A DNA stretch of 64,000 bases from CAYMCO01 sp964388955 (GTDB lineage Bacteria; Chloroflexota; Anaerolineae; Anaerolineales; E44-bin32), in NCBI GenBank assembly GCA_964388955.1, contig CAYMCO010000008.1, positions 1 to 64,000 on the forward strand. Direction: 5' to 3'. This document shows positions 46,548 through 54,983 of the stretch, in pieces. A program made the translations under genes and the position numbers. Positions within the stretch are counted from its first letter, which is position 1. Each line of letters opens with the position of its first letter. A model generated the notes under the pieces. That model saw only the letters and a program-made list of their open reading frames with translations. It was not told the DNA's origin and did not search any database.

Positions 46548-47236
46548 TGGCAAAGATCGAAGTTCAAGCCAATTTGCTCAGCGAGAACGATCGCCTGGCG
46601 GCGGAGAATCGCCGCAAACTCACGGCGTCGAACATCCTGGCGATCAACGTCATGGCCTCTCCCGGGGCCGGGAAGACCAGCCTGATCGCCCGCACGGTGG
46701 ATGCGCTGGGCGAGGATCTGCGCATCGGAGTGATCGAGGGGGACATCGCCTCCTCCGTGGATGCCGATCGCCTGGCGGAGCTGGGGATCCCGACTCACCA
46801 GATCAACACCGGCGGGGATTGCCACCTGGAGGCTCGGCATGTGGCCAAGGGTTTGCAGCACATGCCTTTGGGTGCCATCGAACTGCTGTTCATCGAGAAC
46901 GTTGGCAACCTTGTCTGCCCCACCGGTTTTGACTTGGGCGAAGCGGTGAAGCTGATGATCGCCAGCGTTCCGGAGGGGGACGACAAGCCGATCAAATACC
47001 CGGCCATGTTTCAAGCCGTGGATGTGGTCGTCCTGAACAAGGTCGACCTGCTGGGCATATGCCCCTTTGACCGCGGGGCCTTCTTCGATGTGCTGTATGA
47101 TCTCAACCCGGACGTGGCGGCCTTTGAGGTTTCCTGTCTGAAGGGGGAGGGCATCTCGGAATGGGCAGGCTGGTTGAAGGCGCGCTGCCAAGGAAGTGAA
47201 ACGACCGAATTCGTCACAGACCGGCGCGTGGGATGA
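46544..47236 (+). CDS. hypB: HypB-like nickel-insertion GTPase
   Basis: A 230-residue SIMIBI GTPase. P-loop 'SPGAGKTS' (39-46), 'IEGDIASSVDADRL' switch region, the metal-binding 'GGDCHLEA' Cys-His pair, 'NVGNLVCP', and the G4 motif 'LNKVDL'. The N-terminal His-rich stretch found in some HypBs is absent. ATG 46544 overlaps the hypA stop (ATGA); a second ATG follows at 46547. Together with HypA it forms a nickel delivery pair; the ABC genes upstream could supply the metal or ligand. Confidence 0.92.
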   Translation: MMAKIEVQANLLSENDRLAAENRRKLTASNILAINVMASPGAGKTSLIARTVDALGEDLRIGVIEGDIASSVDADRLAELGIPTHQINTGGDCHLEARHVAKGLQHMPLGAIELLFIENVGNLVCPTGFDLGEAVKLMIASVPEGDDKPIKYPAMFQAVDVVVLNKVDLLGICPFDRGAFFDVLYDLNPDVAAFEVSCLKGEGISEWAGWLKARCQGSETTEFVTDRRVG

Positions 47237-47331
47237 TCTCTGGGTTGCGGCGAGGTTTGGTGTGACGCCCCGCCGCTGACGCATTTAGGCATTGCTGAGA
47301 TTCCATCGAAGCGGGAGGACGCAGTCCCGAT

Positions 47332-48177
47332 ATGCGAAAGCGAACCGGCGGGACAGGTGAGGGCGACTTGGAGAATTGGTTTGAGGTCATCGAGATCGAA
47401 CCCGGATTGTGGGCACTCCGAGAACCTCGGCACGTCGAGGAGGTGATTTCATATCTTGTCCAGGGGGAGAAGTCCGCCCTGCTCATCGACACCGGATTGG
47501 GCATCGGGGACATCCGCAGGGTGACCAGAAGCCTGACAGAGGCGCCAATCCAAGTGGTGAATACCCATTCGCACTATGACCATGTGGGGGATGATCATCG
47601 TTTCGCGCGTGTGGCGGTTCACGAGAAAGAGCGGGCCGCGGTCGAGCGCGGTGTGGGAACGGGGCGCCTGACGGATTTGGTGCGGGAGCAGACCTTCCGC
47701 GGCGTTCCGCCGGGGGGCTTCGACGCCGAGGCCTATCGCATTCGGCCGGCAGCCGTCAGTCGGGGTTTGGCGGAAGGAGATGTGGTTGAGTTGGGAGGCG
47801 TCGAATTGCGGGTTATCCACACCCCCGGGCATTCTCCGGGATCCATCTGCCTGTGGGAGCCCTCCAGAAAGTGGTTGTTCAGCGGGGATACGGTGTATCG
47901 CGGCCCGCTGTATGCCCAACTGCCCCACTCGAATCTAGACGACTACGTGGAGAGCATGCGGCGTCTCTGTGCCTTTGCGCGGCAAGCGCGGAAGGTGCTC
48001 CCCGGCCACGGGGAGACGCCCCTGGAGCCCGCGTTGATTCTCCAGATTGCGAAGGGACTCCAGCGCATATCGGACGGGGCACTCGAATACCGGAATGCGG
48101 TGTCCCCTGAGTTCGGGACCATACGTCTCTACCAGTTCGAAGATTTCGCCGTCTATCTTCCGGAGGGGGCCTCCTAG
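47332..48177 (+). CDS. MBL-fold metallohydrolase
   Basis: A 281-residue metallo-beta-lactamase-fold protein. The metal motif His79-x-His81-x-Asp83-His84 is in 'NTHSHYDHVGD'. Further ligands are His in 'VIHTPGHSPGS' and Asp in 'LFSGDTV', and the last His lies in 'VLPGHGETP'. It is similar in layout to glyoxalase II-like and quorum-quenching-type hydrolases. It lies 95 bases after hypB, convergent with metW. Substrate unknown. Confidence 0.9.
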   Translation: MRKRTGGTGEGDLENWFEVIEIEPGLWALREPRHVEEVISYLVQGEKSALLIDTGLGIGDIRRVTRSLTEAPIQVVNTHSHYDHVGDDHRFARVAVHEKERAAVERGVGTGRLTDLVREQTFRGVPPGGFDAEAYRIRPAAVSRGLAEGDVVELGGVELRVIHTPGHSPGSICLWEPSRKWLFSGDTVYRGPLYAQLPHSNLDDYVESMRRLCAFARQARKVLPGHGETPLEPALILQIAKGLQRISDGALEYRNAVSPEFGTIRLYQFEDFAVYLPEGAS

Positions 48178-48439
48178 GCCTGGAGAGCCGCACGCCCCTC
48201 AACCCCCTGATCCCTGGCTTGAGCTTCCCAGTCCCGATTCACCGCCGCATGCCTGCCATTCGAGCGCCCTGTGCATCCGATGGAAATGGGCACTGGGCCC
48301 CCTTTCTCGTCCGCCCTCCAAACGAGGCGGCGGCGCAGGTGCATGGCCCCCTTGGCCATTTGATGGACGCGAGGGTCGATATCGGCACCAGATACATTGA
48401 TCGCCTGCGAGCAGCGGATCTGGCTTCCCGAAGTGGGGG

Positions 48440-49072
48440 TCATCTGTTTCCGATGAGGAATATTCCGTAGGTGGCGAAGAGGGTGGGAAGCACCCGGACC
48501 ACCTGCCCCATACCGCCGGGATCAACCCCACCCACGGCGACCTCATTGTGGATCTTGAAGCCGACCTGATCGGCAAATCGCCGAAAGTCCTTGAGGGTGA
48601 TCACCCGGATATTGGGGGTGTCATACCACTGGTGGGGCAGCTCCTCGGTGATCGGGGCATAGCCTGTGAGCAGCAGCTGCAGGCGGATGCGCCAATGGCT
48701 GAAGTTGGGAAAGCTCACAATGCCGCGGTTGGAGATGCGGAGTATCTCTCGGATCAGCCGTTCGGGATCATAAACCTGCTGCAGCGTCTGGCTGAGGATC
48801 ACGTAGTCAAAGGATTGGTCGGGGTAATCTGGCAGCTCCTCGTCGATATCCCCCTGCAGCACCGAAACGCCCTTGGCGATGCATTCGGCCACGCGCTCCT
48901 CTCGAATCTCGATCCCTGAACCCTCCACCCGCTTGTGTTCGCGCAGATAGTGAAGCAGGTCTCCCTCTCCGCAGCCGAGATCCAGCACCCTGGACCCGGG
49001 CTTGATCCAGGAGGCGATGATGTGCAGGTCAAAGCGGATGCCGTTGTTACCGGGTCTGGCGATAGACCGCAT
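48440..49072 (-). CDS. metW: MetW, methionine biosynthesis protein
   Basis: A 210-residue SAM-methyltransferase-fold protein. 'RVLDLGCGEGDLLHYL' (about 29-44) is motif I, and 'YVILSQTLQQVYDPERLIREILR' plus 'FPNFSHWRIRLQLL' are MetW hallmarks. MetW is known to partner MetX in bacteria that make methionine through O-acyl-homoserine. Its start overlaps the metX stop by 26 bases, giving metY-metX-metW order on the minus strand. Confidence 0.95.
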   Translation of the reverse strand: MRSIARPGNNGIRFDLHIIASWIKPGSRVLDLGCGEGDLLHYLREHKRVEGSGIEIREERVAECIAKGVSVLQGDIDEELPDYPDQSFDYVILSQTLQQVYDPERLIREILRISNRGIVSFPNFSHWRIRLQLLLTGYAPITEELPHQWYDTPNIRVITLKDFRRFADQVGFKIHNEVAVGGVDPGGMGQVVRVLPTLFATYGIFLIGNR

Positions 49073-50216
49073 CGATAAATCCCCTTACCACAGAACTCAA
49101 TCGGTCGCTGCGCAGCAAGAAAGCATCATGCCCCCACTGCGCCTCGATTTCACAGAAGCTTACGTCCAGATGGTTCTTCTTCATCGCCCGCACCATCTCG
49201 CGTGATTGATAGGTGGGATACAGCCAGTCGGATGTGAAGGAGGCTACGAGGAACTTCGCGCTAGCCTTGGAGAAGGCCTCCACCGGGGAACCGCCGCCAT
49301 GCTGGCGTGCCAAGTCGAAATAGTCGCCTGCCTTGGTGATGTACAGGAAGGAATTGGCGTCGAACCGTTCGACGAACTTGCCCCCCTGGTAGCGTAAGTA
49401 GCTCTCCACTTGGAAATCGGCGTCGAAATTGAAGGAGAAATCACTCCGGCCTTGAAGCCGCCGGCCGAACTTGTGGCGCATGGATTCGTCAGAAAGGTAC
49501 GTGATATGGCCGATCATGCGCGCCACGGATAGCCCCAAATTGGGGCGTGGCCCGTTGTAGTAGTCGCCGTTGCGCCAATTGGGATCCGCCATAATCGCTT
49601 GGCGGGCGACTTCGTTGAAGGCGATGGCCAACGCCGAGTGGCGCATCGTGCTGGCCAGGGGGATGGCGCAGGCGACCATTTCCGGATAGCGGAGAGACCA
49701 ATCCAGCACCTGCATTCCCCCGATGGAGCCGCCGATAACAGCCAACAGCCGCTCGATCCCCAACCGGTCCATGAGCATTTTCTGGGCGCGCACCATGTCG
49801 CCGATGGTGACGAAAGGGAAGTCCAACCCGTAAGGGTGACCGGTGGCGGGATTCGTGGAGGCGGGGCCGGTGGATCCCATGCAGCTGCCCAGAATGTTGG
49901 AACATATCACGAAATACTTGTCCGTGTCGATGCCCTTCCCGGGCCCGATCATGATGTCCCACCAGCCGGGCTTGGGATCGTTCGGATGGTAGTAGCCGGC
50001 GGCGTGACAGTCCCCGGAAAGTGCATGACAGACCAGCACCGCGTTCCGCCGACGAGGGTCCAGCTCACCGTAGGTCTCATAAGCGAGGGTGATCGGGCCC
50101 AGGGTCTCCCCGCTCTCCAGGGCCATCTCGTGTGGCGGCGCCGCGAACCGCTCGGTTCTCTTTTCCACCAATCCGACGGAGACTCCCGCCTGATCGTGTT
50201 CGATGTATTCACTCAT
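49047..50216 (-). CDS. metX: Homoserine O-acetyltransferase
   Basis: A 389-residue alpha/beta-hydrolase acyltransferase. The nucleophile is Ser164 in 'IGGSIGGMQVLDW', and the C-terminal catalytic His is in 'WGHDAFLL'. 'CHALSGDCHAAGYY' (about 63-76) is a MetX signature. It activates homoserine with acetyl-CoA (succinyl-CoA remains possible) for sulfhydrylation by the metY product. Its ATG overlaps the metY stop by four bases. Confidence 0.94.
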   Translation of the reverse strand: MSEYIEHDQAGVSVGLVEKRTERFAAPPHEMALESGETLGPITLAYETYGELDPRRRNAVLVCHALSGDCHAAGYYHPNDPKPGWWDIMIGPGKGIDTDKYFVICSNILGSCMGSTGPASTNPATGHPYGLDFPFVTIGDMVRAQKMLMDRLGIERLLAVIGGSIGGMQVLDWSLRYPEMVACAIPLASTMRHSALAIAFNEVARQAIMADPNWRNGDYYNGPRPNLGLSVARMIGHITYLSDESMRHKFGRRLQGRSDFSFNFDADFQVESYLRYQGGKFVERFDANSFLYITKAGDYFDLARQHGGGSPVEAFSKASAKFLVASFTSDWLYPTYQSREMVRAMKKNHLDVSFCEIEAQWGHDAFLLRSDRLSSVVRGFIDAVYRQTR

Positions 50217-51475
50217 TTGCCAGTGCGGTCCAGAGCTTGGGCGATGTCATCGCAGATATCCTGGGCGGCCTCGATGCCGACCGAAAGGCGGAGCAGATCC
50301 GGGCCGACACCCATCTGGCGCTTTGTGCTCTCGTCAAAGGAGAGAAACTGTGTGGAATAGGGGTGGATTACAAGCGTTTTGCAGTCCCCCAGATTCGCCA
50401 AATGGTAGATCAGTTCCAGGTGATCGATGAATTGTGCACATGCCCGTTCGTCCTTCAACCCGAAGGTGAGCATGCCGCCGAAGCCGCGGCCGCCGAACTG
50501 CCGTTGGGCGAGGGAGTGGGAGGCATGGGCCTCCAGGCCCGGGTAATTGACCCAAACCACATCCGGCCGGCTCTGCAGAAAGCGGGCCACGGTGAGCGCA
50601 TTCTCCGAGTGACGCTCCATGCGCAGCGCCAGGGTGTCCAGGCCGAGGATCGTCAAATAGGAATGCCATGGCGCTTGCGTAGGGCCGAAGTTGACGTGCT
50701 GGTCGCGCCAGAACTTGTCGAGATAGGCCAGCTTCCCCTTGCGGTCGATGTAATCCTCCAGGTCCGGAAACCGCTTCTCCGGCCAGGCGAATCTCCCGCC
50801 GTCGGTCACCGATCCTCCCATGGCATCCCCGTGGCCGCTCAGGTATTTGGTCGTCGAATGGATGACGATATCCGCCCCCAAGGCGATCGGCCGGCATAGA
50901 TACGGGGTCGCCCAAGTGTTGTCCACGATCAGGGGCAGGTCGTGGCGGTGGGCGATCCCGGCGATCGCCTTCAGGTCTGGGATGTCGTTCTGGGGGTTGC
51001 CAATGGTTTCCACATACAGGAAGCGGGTCTTCTCATTGATGGCGGCTTCGAATGCAGCCGGATGCGTAGGGTCGACCACGTGGGCCTTGATCCCGAATCG
51101 ACCGAAGATATCTGTGAAGAGCAGATACGTGGAAATGAAGAGCGACCGGCCGGAGACGAACTCGTCGCCCGAGCGCAGCAGGGCCATGCAGCTTCCCGCC
51201 ACAGCGGCCATGCCGGAGGCGGTGACGACCGTCCCGGCGCCGCCCTCCAACACCGTGATCTTCTCCTCCAGCACTTGATTGGTGGGGTTCGTCAGGCGCC
51301 CGTAGATGTGCTCATCGCTCTGGCCGGCAAAGGCGCGGCTCAAACTGTCTGCGGTCGGGTGCATGTGCGCCGCCGTTTGGTAAATGGGCGGCAGGGAAGC
51401 CCCCTGCCAGCGTTCAGGGGTCAAGGAGGAGTGGATCGCCAGCGTCTCGAATTGGTATTCCCGGCCCTGCCTCAT
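50213..51475 (-). CDS. metY: O-acetylhomoserine sulfhydrylase (aminocarboxypropyltransferase)
   Basis: A 420-residue Cys/Met-metabolism PLP enzyme. Lys210 in 'HSTTKYLSGHG' is the Schiff-base lysine, and 'YGRLTNPTNQVLEEKI' (58-73) is the family start motif. The order metY-metX-metW with overlapping ends marks a direct-sulfhydrylation methionine operon. The 250-base divergent region upstream, shared with the P-type ATPase, shows AGGAGG-like purine runs, but I could not recognise a SAM riboswitch. Confidence 0.94.
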   Translation of the reverse strand: MRQGREYQFETLAIHSSLTPERWQGASLPPIYQTAAHMHPTADSLSRAFAGQSDEHIYGRLTNPTNQVLEEKITVLEGGAGTVVTASGMAAVAGSCMALLRSGDEFVSGRSLFISTYLLFTDIFGRFGIKAHVVDPTHPAAFEAAINEKTRFLYVETIGNPQNDIPDLKAIAGIAHRHDLPLIVDNTWATPYLCRPIALGADIVIHSTTKYLSGHGDAMGGSVTDGGRFAWPEKRFPDLEDYIDRKGKLAYLDKFWRDQHVNFGPTQAPWHSYLTILGLDTLALRMERHSENALTVARFLQSRPDVVWVNYPGLEAHASHSLAQRQFGGRGFGGMLTFGLKDERACAQFIDHLELIYHLANLGDCKTLVIHPYSTQFLSFDESTKRQMGVGPDLLRLSVGIEAAQDICDDIAQALDRTGK

Positions 51476-51732
51476 GGTCAGTTTCCTCCTCTGCTCTTTC
51501 GCTGCGTGGGGGCCTGCAAGGGCGGTAGGTTGGCTGACTATTCTACCTCAACTCCCGTCAACGCTCTGGCAGCATTTCTCCGGTTAATCGCATCCCCCAC
51601 CGCGGGAACTGCATATTCTGCAGGGGGGATCCCCGGCGGGGGCACGCTGATCCGGCAGGCTCCCCCCAATGGAGTATTATTGGGATGCGACAACCGCCCG
51701 CGGAGTGATTTGGGAGGGGAGGCGGATTGGCA

Positions 51733-53823
51733 ATGGAGAGCCCGGGCTTGGCGGGTCAGTCTGAGATTGAAATCCCCATCAGCGGGATGGATTGCGCGGA
51801 GTGCACCCAGCATGTGCGCCGGGCGATCGAGGCGGTCCAAGGGGTTCGCGAGGCGCGCGTGCTGCTTTCCTCCGAGAAGGCCGTCGTCTCCTGGGAGGGT
51901 GGCGACTTGGACCTGGCCGCCATTCGAAGGGCCGTGGAGCGAGCTGGATATGGTGTGCCGGACCGATCGCCGCAACAGGGTCGAGGCGATGCCTCCATGG
52001 GGCCGAACCCCAGGCTCCGGTACATCCTGGCTTTGAGCTTTGTCTTCGTGCTCTTGATCGTGGTCTTTGGGGAATGGTTTGGCTGGATAGATCTGCTGAC
52101 CGAGCGCATTCCCCGCCCAATTGGCACGATCGCAGTGTTACTAATCGGCTTTCCCATCTTCCGCGATGTGATCGGCGCTGGCCTGCGACGGCAGATCACC
52201 TCCCACATGCTCATGAGCGTCGGGGCTTTCGCGGCCTTGCTGATCGGCGAGTGGGGCACGGCGGCGATCGTGGTTGCCTTTATGCATCTCGGCGCGGCCA
52301 TTGAGCGCATGACCGCCGACCATAGCCGGGATGCGCTGCGGGACCTGACAGCTATGGCCCCCCGGAAGGCGCGAGTGGTTCGCCGGGAAGAGGAGATCGA
52401 GCTGCCTATCGAGGATGTGCGCGTGGGTGACGTGGTCGTGGTGCGACCGGGGGAAAACATCCCTGTCGATGGTCAGGTCACGGCCGGACAAGCCACGGTG
52501 GATCAGGCCGCCATCACCGGCGAGTCTATGCCGGTGGAGGTCAGCCCCGGCGCCCGGGTGTTTGCAGCAACTATCGCCCAACTTGGCAGCATCAAGGTGC
52601 GGGCCACCCACGTGGGCGAAGCTTCCACCTTCGGTCGGGTGATCCGGTTGGTGGAGGGCGCGGAGGCCAACAAGGGCGAGGTCCAGCGGATTGCGGATCG
52701 TTTCTCGGGCTACTACCTGCCGCTGGTAGCGGCCATCGCAGGAGTGACCTACCTCGTCGGAGGCGAGGTGCTCGCTGCCGTTGCCGTCCTGGTTGTAGCG
52801 TGCTCGTGCTCTTTCGCACTGGCGACGCCTATAGCGCTGCTGGCCTCCATCACCTCGGCGGCAGGGCGCGGCTTGCTGATAAAAGGCGGGAAGTACATCG
52901 AGACTCTGGCCGCGGCAGATGTGCTGCTGATCGACAAGACCGGGACATTGACCCTGGGGCAACCCAGAATCACCGGAGTCTTCCCGGTTGATGGAAAATC
53001 AGAGGCGCAGGTGCTTTGCCTGGCGGCGGGAGCGGAAAGGTATTCGGAGCACCCGCTGGCGCAGGCGGTGTGTCAGATGGCGGTTGAGCGCGCTTTGGAG
53101 CCGTCGAGCCCCACATCATTCGAGGCGCTCCCGGGCGTCGGCGTCCGGGCGATCCTTGACGGGCGCGAGGTGACCGTAGGCAAGGCAGATGAGGGGGATA
53201 ACCGAAGCACGTTCAACGCCCGACATCGGGATGGCGACACGCGGCTCTACGTCTATCAAGATGGGAAGCTCATCGGACTGCTCACCGCCGCTGACTCGCT
53301 GCGGGAGGAGGTCCCGGAGGCGTTGCGGGAGCTGGGGGCCTTCGGGTTGGCGCACATCGAACTCATCACAGGCGATCGGGATGTTGTGGCAGCGGCCTTG
53401 GCAGGGGAGCTCGGTATCCCCTACCGGGCGGGGCTGCTCCCGGAGGATAAGATCGAAATCGTGCGCGCCTTGCAGGCGGAAGGGCGTGTGGTGGTAATGG
53501 TGGGAGATGGGGTCAACGACGCCCCTGCACTGGCTCAGGCGGATGTGGGCGTGGCGATGGGGGCCGCGGGCAGCGATCTAGCCATTGAGGCGGCCGACAT
53601 CGCATTGATGCGCGCGGATTGGCGCCTCGTTCCCCAGGCATTCCGAATCGCCCGAAGGTCCATGCAGGTGGTGAAGTTCAACATCGGCTTCACGGCATTG
53701 TTCAACCTCGTTGGCATTTCTCTGGCGGCCTTCGGTCTTCTTCCCCCGGTTTTCGCGGCTGCCGCGCAGTCCCTGCCGGATCTGGGAATCCTCGCCAACT
53801 CCTCTCGACTGATCCGGGCCTAG
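51733..53823 (+). CDS. Heavy-metal translocating P1B-type ATPase with CSC membrane motif
   Basis: A 696-residue metal pump. The N-terminal HMA domain has GMDCAEC (Cys21, Cys24). Actuator 'ITGESMPV', phosphorylation site Asp401 in DKTGTLT, SEHPLA and 'GDGVNDAPAL' complete the catalytic core. The transmembrane metal motif normally read as CPC/SPC/CPx is Cys357-Ser358-Cys359 here (ACSCSFALATP), lacking the proline. The C-terminal helix ends 'LPDLGILANSSRL'. ATG 51733 is preferred over TTG 51727. It is divergent from metY. Metal specificity (Zn/Cd, Cu, other) is not decidable. Confidence 0.93.
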   Translation: MESPGLAGQSEIEIPISGMDCAECTQHVRRAIEAVQGVREARVLLSSEKAVVSWEGGDLDLAAIRRAVERAGYGVPDRSPQQGRGDASMGPNPRLRYILALSFVFVLLIVVFGEWFGWIDLLTERIPRPIGTIAVLLIGFPIFRDVIGAGLRRQITSHMLMSVGAFAALLIGEWGTAAIVVAFMHLGAAIERMTADHSRDALRDLTAMAPRKARVVRREEEIELPIEDVRVGDVVVVRPGENIPVDGQVTAGQATVDQAAITGESMPVEVSPGARVFAATIAQLGSIKVRATHVGEASTFGRVIRLVEGAEANKGEVQRIADRFSGYYLPLVAAIAGVTYLVGGEVLAAVAVLVVACSCSFALATPIALLASITSAAGRGLLIKGGKYIETLAAADVLLIDKTGTLTLGQPRITGVFPVDGKSEAQVLCLAAGAERYSEHPLAQAVCQMAVERALEPSSPTSFEALPGVGVRAILDGREVTVGKADEGDNRSTFNARHRDGDTRLYVYQDGKLIGLLTAADSLREEVPEALRELGAFGLAHIELITGDRDVVAAALAGELGIPYRAGLLPEDKIEIVRALQAEGRVVVMVGDGVNDAPALAQADVGVAMGAAGSDLAIEAADIALMRADWRLVPQAFRIARRSMQVVKFNIGFTALFNLVGISLAAFGLLPPVFAAAAQSLPDLGILANSSRLIRA

Positions 53824-54012
53824 CCATTCCCCGCCGCGCCCTCGAGCCTTTTTCCCTTTCAAAGCCCCGGGTAGTCTGGGCGCGTGCCTTCAGCGGTCCC
53901 TGGCCTGTGAGGGCACGACCTGCCCAGGATGCGCCGCTGATGGAGGGCAGACAGGTGCGGTATCTCTACCAGGCCGGTCACTTGAGATGGAATCGAACCA
54001 AGAAACTCAATT

Positions 54013-54042
54013 TGACTCCCGGCGTGCTTTTGTGATAGATTG
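54013..54042 (+). promoter_or_regulatory. Sigma-70-type promoter of the propeptide-like gene leader
   Basis: TTGACT (54013-54018) and TAGATT (54037-54042) are 18 bases apart. It would start a leader of about 280 bases before the coding region at 54333. Confidence 0.55.
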
Positions 54043-54072
54043 GAATCGAATTTGGCCCGCCTCAGCCGGAGG

Positions 54073-54144
54073 GTGATTGAGCGTGACGCGCCTCTCCGGT
54101 CGTTTGTTTCTTTGGCGGGGCGATTCACGAGGTCGCTCAATCAC
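54073..54144 (+). repeat. Long-range 11-bp inverted repeat in the leader
   Basis: GTGATTGAGCG (54073-54083) is perfectly complementary to CGCTCAATCAC (54134-54144). It would close a 50-base domain immediately upstream of the conserved leader RNA. Confidence 0.55.
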
Positions 54145-54163
54145 AGAAAGACAACTTTCGGTC

Positions 54164-54253
54164 GTGGAGGCAACGAGCCACAGGCCTTGACTTGGTCGCT
54201 AGCTTCCTGAGGGGGAGCGCGGCCTGTGGGGAGCCAGTAGCGAAACCGGCCAC
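54164..54253 (+). ncRNA. Candidate cis-regulatory leader RNA, copy 1
   Basis: Conserved with copy 2 at 59064-59151. Shared blocks are GTGGAGGCAAMGA (54164-54176), GGTCGCT (54194-54200, offset 30 in both copies) and GGGGAGYCAGYAGCG followed by AAACCGGCCAC (54228-54253). A perfect 9-bp stem pairs CCACAGGCC (54178-54186) with GGCCTGTGG (54221-54229), and smaller hairpins sit inside. In copy 2 the paired bases differ but pairing is kept. I do not recognise it as a known riboswitch class. It lies between a promoter and a terminator-like hairpin upstream of a secreted-protein gene. Confidence 0.5.
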
Positions 54254-54290
54254 TGTTATGCGCAGCGCATAACCGTGCAGGCCGGTTTTT
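54243..54290 (+). terminator. Terminator-like hairpin after leader RNA copy 1
   Basis: AAACCGGCC (54243-54251) pairs with GGCCGGTTT (54280-54288) around an inner TTATGC/GCATAA hairpin, and T54286-54290 forms a T5 run. It overlaps the 3' end of the conserved RNA block, as expected if the RNA switches termination. Confidence 0.55.
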
Positions 54291-54332
54291 GCGCTTAATG
54301 GCGACCGCGGCAGGGCTGTCAGGGGGTGTATC

Positions 54333-54898
54333 ATGAAGCGCCTGATCCGTCCGGTTCTCTGCGTCTCCTTTGCAATGGCCAATCTCGGTTTCACCCCAAT
54401 GCCGCGGCTCCCGGTGGCGGAGAAGCTGCTGGGCGTCTCTCCCCAGTCTACGGAGCGAGAGCGGATGATCATCCGGTTCTCCTCCCCGGAGGCGATGCGC
54501 TCCTTTCGCGAGCTCCCCTCGGGTCTGCCCGCCCGCTTCTTCCGCCTGCTGAATCCCGCCTCCCGGTACATCTTTGCGGATATCGAAAGGCGCTTCGAGC
54601 GCTTTTCGATGATGGTGGCGGAGTTGACCGGGGCGGAGGCCGCCCGCTTGGCGCGTCGTGACGACGTGGTCTACATCGAGAAGGACATCAGCTACTACCT
54701 CTACGAGCCCCAGAGTGGGACGAGCCGCTACGAGGGGGTCACCCCCCCGAGAAGTACCAGTTTGTGACTGGGGGCGAGGCGGGCCGCTTGTGGCTGGATG
54801 TCGAGTTTGACATGTACACGACCGCCACACGCCTGTACTGGGATGGGGCGCAGAACGACTCTATGTTGCAGTTGCCATCGCTCTCGGTGTCCCGGTGA
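54333..54898 (+). pseudogene. Secreted protease-propeptide-like protein, interrupted at a C7 tract
   Basis: The open frame 54333-54767 encodes 144 residues. A signal peptide is followed by a domain aligned with the S8 protease propeptide next door (shared 'RFSMMVAELTGAEAARLA' versus 'FSMMTMELTGAEAARLA', then 'VVYIEKD' versus 'VLYIEPN'). After C7 (54742-54748) the frame ends quickly. One added base (or a -1 shift) instead gives 49 more residues beginning EKYQFVTGGEAGRLWLDV and ending at TGA 54896-54898. I therefore treat 54333-54898 as one gene with a frame break that could be phase variation, decay or a sequencing error. Role: probable inhibitor or chaperone of the protease. Confidence 0.55.
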
Positions 54899-54983
54899 GG
54901 CCTCGCATACGGGGGTCCGGACTTCCGGGTCCCATCATCCGGCATTCGAGGCTGGGTTTGCCAAACCCTGCAAGGAGTAGGCG

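Larger units (their letters stand above)
53824..54332. other. Gap (509 bases): promoter, structured leader and terminator
   Basis: The gap contains a promoter at 54013-54042, a long-range inverted repeat (54073-54083 with 54134-54144), the candidate regulatory RNA 54164-54253 and the hairpin 54243-54290, listed separately. The part before 54013 shows no gene. Confidence 0.5.

Noticed and set aside
51538..51690. Minus-strand coding-like stretch in the metY/ATPase divergent region (reading 'PAVGDAINRRNAARALTGVEVE')
   Set aside because: I could not match it to a family with confidence; the frame is otherwise antisense to the ATPase start and may be chance.
51476..51732. SAM riboswitch upstream of metY
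   Set aside because: The gap lacks recognisable SAM-I, SAM-II or SAM-IV core motifs, so I did not annotate one.
54164..54253. c-di-GMP-I (GEMM) riboswitch
   Set aside because: GGAGGCAA resembles GACGCAAAGC, but the tetraloop/receptor arrangement and the closing GGUUACCGA-type segment are absent. It is left as an unassigned structured RNA.
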